DNA of 64,000 nt, taken from assembly GCA_022539475.1 (NCBI GenBank), contig VCMS01000099.1, positions 228,896-292,895 of the forward strand, given 5' to 3'. Position numbers and translations under genes: made by a program. Position 1 is the stretch's first letter. The number at the start of each line of letters is the position of its first letter. The notes beneath the pieces were generated by a model. The model searched no databases. It worked only from the letters and a program-made list of their open reading frames with translations, and was not told where the DNA came from. The DNA is from Gracilaria domingensis. Lineage: Eukaryota > Rhodophyta > Florideophyceae > Gracilariales > Gracilariaceae. Positions 61,672 to 64,000 of this stretch are shown here, in pieces.

Positions 61672-62532
61672 CTATGATTCATGGTGGTTTTTATCGTGCT
61701 GCTTTTCCTCGTAGCCGTACAACAGAGCCACCAACATAATTGTCGAATGTACATCCTCCACGCTTTCGAACAGGTTGTGTACTCCACGCGGGATACAATC
61801 TTCTTTGACGTGAACGCCGTACACGCCTACCTCATGCAAAGGCCCGTCGCTCAAAGCACTTCCGAACGTCACGACGTCATCCGTATCAATAAATCTCGGT
61901 TCATTATCCACAAGATTTTCTCCTCCGCTTCCTTTTGTGTATCGCTTGTCCACAATTTCGCAACTTTTATCGCCGGGATAGATAACAAACGCATCCATCT
62001 TCTGCAACAGGTCCCCAATAGCAGAATCCACTTCTTCTTTCCACTGCCACAGTTTGTTGTACACGAAATTGGGAAGGCCACTATCACTTCTGGTCTCCAC
62101 GAACCCCTTGTCATCATCATTCACAATACCATGCCTCCTATTCAAATCCCTTGCCAGGAACAGTAGTCCGTCAACAGTGTGGTCAAGGGTGTGATCATTG
62201 AATGCACCCTTAATTTCCCTCTCGTCAGAGAAACGCATGAAAGCTCCATGATTCGCCGAGACACCAAACTTATAGTCTCCGAGTCCTTCCATTTTCCCCT
62301 CCACGTCGCCCACATCACCCCCTGTGACAAGTCCGAAACCAACACGTTCGTCAATGAACTTCATACACTTCACAACTTCTTCTGGAATTGACTCTCCTTC
62401 TCTTCTCAACGTTCCATCAACGGAACTTAATATACCGTAACCATTGGCATATATGAACTTAGACAAGGTATTTGGTGAAATTTCCGCCAAGTCTCTCTGT
62501 TCCTCTGCCATTTTTCCTGATACAGTCACCAT
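61672..62532 (-). CDS. HAD-superfamily paralogue 2 lacking the catalytic Asp (pseudo-phosphatase)
   Basis: 286 residues from ATG 62532. It aligns end to end with the product of 60747-61619: N-G-Y-G-I-L-S-S-V-D-G-T-L against N-G-Y-A-V-I-S-D-V-D-G-T-L, and F-G-S-A-L-S-D-G-P-L-H-E against F-G-N-A-S-N-D-G-P-L-Y-E. The nucleophile of motif I is Ser37 (Asp39 is kept), motif II reads T-G-G in place of T-G-R, and motif IV has Ser for the first Asp. Three of the four catalytic motifs are thus altered while the frame and fold are preserved. A regulatory or binding role is likelier than catalysis. It probably arose by inverted duplication with paralogue 1. Confidence 0.7.
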   Translation of the reverse strand: MVTVSGKMAEEQRDLAEISPNTLSKFIYANGYGILSSVDGTLRREGESIPEEVVKCMKFIDERVGFGLVTGGDVGDVEGKMEGLGDYKFGVSANHGAFMRFSDEREIKGAFNDHTLDHTVDGLLFLARDLNRRHGIVNDDDKGFVETRSDSGLPNFVYNKLWQWKEEVDSAIGDLLQKMDAFVIYPGDKSCEIVDKRYTKGSGGENLVDNEPRFIDTDDVVTFGSALSDGPLHEVGVYGVHVKEDCIPRGVHNLFESVEDVHSTIMLVALLYGYEEKQHDKNHHES

Positions 62533-62861
62533 ACTGCCACAAGTACCGCATAGACAGGAACTGCATATACTTCTCTTAAAAGCAACCTTAAGTGCAGTTT
62601 CAGAAGTGTTAGGACGCTACATGTTCAATTGCGAATTGAATGGTGCCACCAATGATGTTAACGATACCGAGCATTTGGCATGTTGCAATTAGACGCAACT
62701 GGACCAAAGACGTATGACATTTGTTCAATTACCAGCCTGCCGCACCTTTTCTATGTTCATATGTATAGCCTTGTAATAGTATACTACTCTTAATACTCGC
62801 AAGACACACATAATTTACTAATCATCTCATTCTCATCCACTTCGAGGCGCTCGCAGCCTCA
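62533..62861. other. Intergenic between HAD paralogue 2 and the oxygenase-like gene
   Basis: Both neighbours are on the minus strand, so this holds the promoter of the HAD gene and the 3' end of the gene upstream. No other feature. Confidence 0.45.
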
Positions 62862-63968
62862 TTATTGGCAAATCGTCATCACTACTACTCTCGAGCACTT
62901 CGGTTCTACCGGCGTCCGCTTCCACACCAATCTCCACGACCACTTGGTCTTCGTCCATGTCAACCGCCCCACCTCCTTATCGGACAACAGTTCATCCTCC
63001 GCCTCCTCCTCCTCGTCACCATTGACAAACGTGGGTCGGAAATCCCGCACCCGATGAACAGCATCAGGTAGTGCGTAGCCCTCTGGTACCATGTACATGT
63101 GGTATCTAACCAGCAAATCCATAGACTCGGGCCTATCCACCTTGTCCTTCCCACTTGCTCCAGCATGTGTCACATCACCACGGCCCACGAATACAGAGTA
63201 CGGTGGGATGATTATCTTCTTCGCTGGATACACCTCCGACATCACTCGCAACTGTTGGTTGTTCATCCCCACCAGTTGATGGCTTCCAGCGCTCACCCAG
63301 AGAGGAAAGCCCTCTTTCCCAGAGGCCATTACAAAGTATCCGGGGTTGCCAGTATTCATTGTTTCCTTCGTAACCAGACCACTGAAGTCGGTGTGCAGCG
63401 TCTGGCGCTTGCACTTTCTCGTCGTCCCCAGAAATCGACCACCAGTTTTCGGAGTGTACATCTTCACAGCTTCCCTTTCATTGTCCCATAGTCCCAAAGC
63501 CGCAGCAATTGTACCCATTCGAACATCAAGTAAAGCACGCGACCTTACAACCCACCTGAGCTCCTCATTATCCTCCGGCTTCTCCACCGTACCCCAACGT
63601 GTCGACATCACTCTCCCCTCAAATGGTCCATCGCTACCGTCCTTCCATCCTTCATCATCGTTGATTATTTGAACAAACGACTTCTGTTCCTCTCCTTTCC
63701 GTATATCCGGCATCGCTCCATACTCATTCTCGAAGAAGTCCACCAACTTCCCCGACACATCTCCGAACTCCCGAACTTCTTCCAACTCCTCCCATTTAGG
63801 GACACCATTATCCGTCGCAAAGCCATCAAGCACGCAATATCCATTCTGCCTTAGCTCAGCTTGCATTCGGGCGAAGAACATTTGCCCAAATTCGTCATGC
63901 TCCTTCGCAGCAACCCACAGCACCTCTTCATCATCCATACCTGTCGGTCGAGTACGAGGATACTGCAT
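62862..63968 (-). CDS. Fe(II)/2-oxoglutarate oxygenase-like protein, possibly 5'-incomplete
   Basis: 368 residues from ATG 63968; the frame stays open to the window edge, so the true start may lie outside. A double-stranded beta-helix signature is visible: Q-T-L-H-T-D-F with His192 and Asp194, G-D-V-T-H-A-G-A with His268, and L-L-V-R-Y-H with Arg288 as a possible 2-oxoglutarate anchor. This is the H-x-D...H...R pattern of phytanoyl-CoA hydroxylase-type enzymes. S-A-G-S-H-Q-L-V and P-P-Y-S-V-F-V-G-R-G also fit. An acidic D-E-E-E-E-A-E-D stretch occurs near the C-terminus. Substrate unknown. The family call rests on motif spacing only. Confidence 0.5.
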   Translation of the reverse strand: MQYPRTRPTGMDDEEVLWVAAKEHDEFGQMFFARMQAELRQNGYCVLDGFATDNGVPKWEELEEVREFGDVSGKLVDFFENEYGAMPDIRKGEEQKSFVQIINDDEGWKDGSDGPFEGRVMSTRWGTVEKPEDNEELRWVVRSRALLDVRMGTIAAALGLWDNEREAVKMYTPKTGGRFLGTTRKCKRQTLHTDFSGLVTKETMNTGNPGYFVMASGKEGFPLWVSAGSHQLVGMNNQQLRVMSEVYPAKKIIIPPYSVFVGRGDVTHAGASGKDKVDRPESMDLLVRYHMYMVPEGYALPDAVHRVRDFRPTFVNGDEEEEAEDELLSDKEVGRLTWTKTKWSWRLVWKRTPVEPKCSRVVVMTICQ

Positions 63969-64000
63969 ACCAAATGTCTCCGCCCGTAGGCGATGTTCAG

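Noticed and set aside
1-64000. CRISPR arrays, operons, Shine-Dalgarno sites or rRNA genes
   Set aside because: No regularly spaced direct repeats with unique spacers and no rRNA-like sequence; the element types and gene style are eukaryotic.

Overview
The window reads as nuclear DNA of an intron-poor eukaryote whose genome is packed with transposable elements (TEs). The host-like genes are long uninterrupted ORFs (a PLP decarboxylase, a Cys-rich membrane protein, a ketopantoate reductase-like protein, two HAD phosphatase-like paralogues and a 2OG-oxygenase-like protein). The TEs are eukaryotic classes only: Ty1/copia, Ty3/gypsy with chromodomains, hAT, PIF/Harbinger and piggyBac. Compact single-exon genes in a sea of LTR elements fit a florideophyte red alga (Chondrus-like) best. 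That assignment is inference from style, not from a marker gene.

Layout. 0-10.4 kb: a minus-strand Ty1/copia element (gag, protease, integrase, start of RT) cut in its gag by a nearly intact plus-strand Ty3/gypsy chromovirus. The gypsy has 262-bp LTRs and a GAGCT target duplication. A solo-LTR-like repeat (copy A) truncates the copia RT. 10.7-15.2 kb: a decayed second gypsy whose integrase is split by an 827-bp non-autonomous DNA transposon. 15.3-22.1 kb: small TE-type ORFs, repeats B and C (same family as A, opposite orientations) and a degenerate transposase. 22.8-25.7 kb: a complete hAT element with an 8-bp target duplication. 26-27.2 kb: a PIF/Harbinger transposase whose two halves face each other. 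27.3-35.2 kb: an odd gypsy-type element with no visible integrase, a long low-complexity linker ending in a chromodomain, a 527-codon antisense ORF with its own TATA box lying between two identical polypurine tracts, and a dense field of 11-22-nt hairpins. 35-40 kb: no genes, but striking long palindromes.

40-64 kb holds most of the host-like genes: the decarboxylase (40.3-42.3 kb), a secreted/membrane Cys-rich protein (43.4-45.5 kb) and a small secreted acidic peptide (47.8 kb). Two piggyBac transposase genes follow (48.6-51.5 kb, with ends defined, and 52.6-54.3 kb, intact ORF). The last 7 kb is gene dense: a coiled-coil protein, a truncated ribulose-phosphate 3-epimerase copy, the ketopantoate reductase-like gene, convergent HAD paralogues (one lacking the catalytic Asp) and an Fe(II)/2OG-oxygenase-like gene that may run past the window end.

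The strongest leads for something undescribed are the 27-35 kb element (antisense gene plus mini-hairpins), the palindrome-bearing non-autonomous transposon at 14.1-15.0 kb, and the catalytic/pseudo-enzyme HAD pair. Several TE reading frames are whole except for one isolated in-frame stop, so most look recently disabled rather than ancient.
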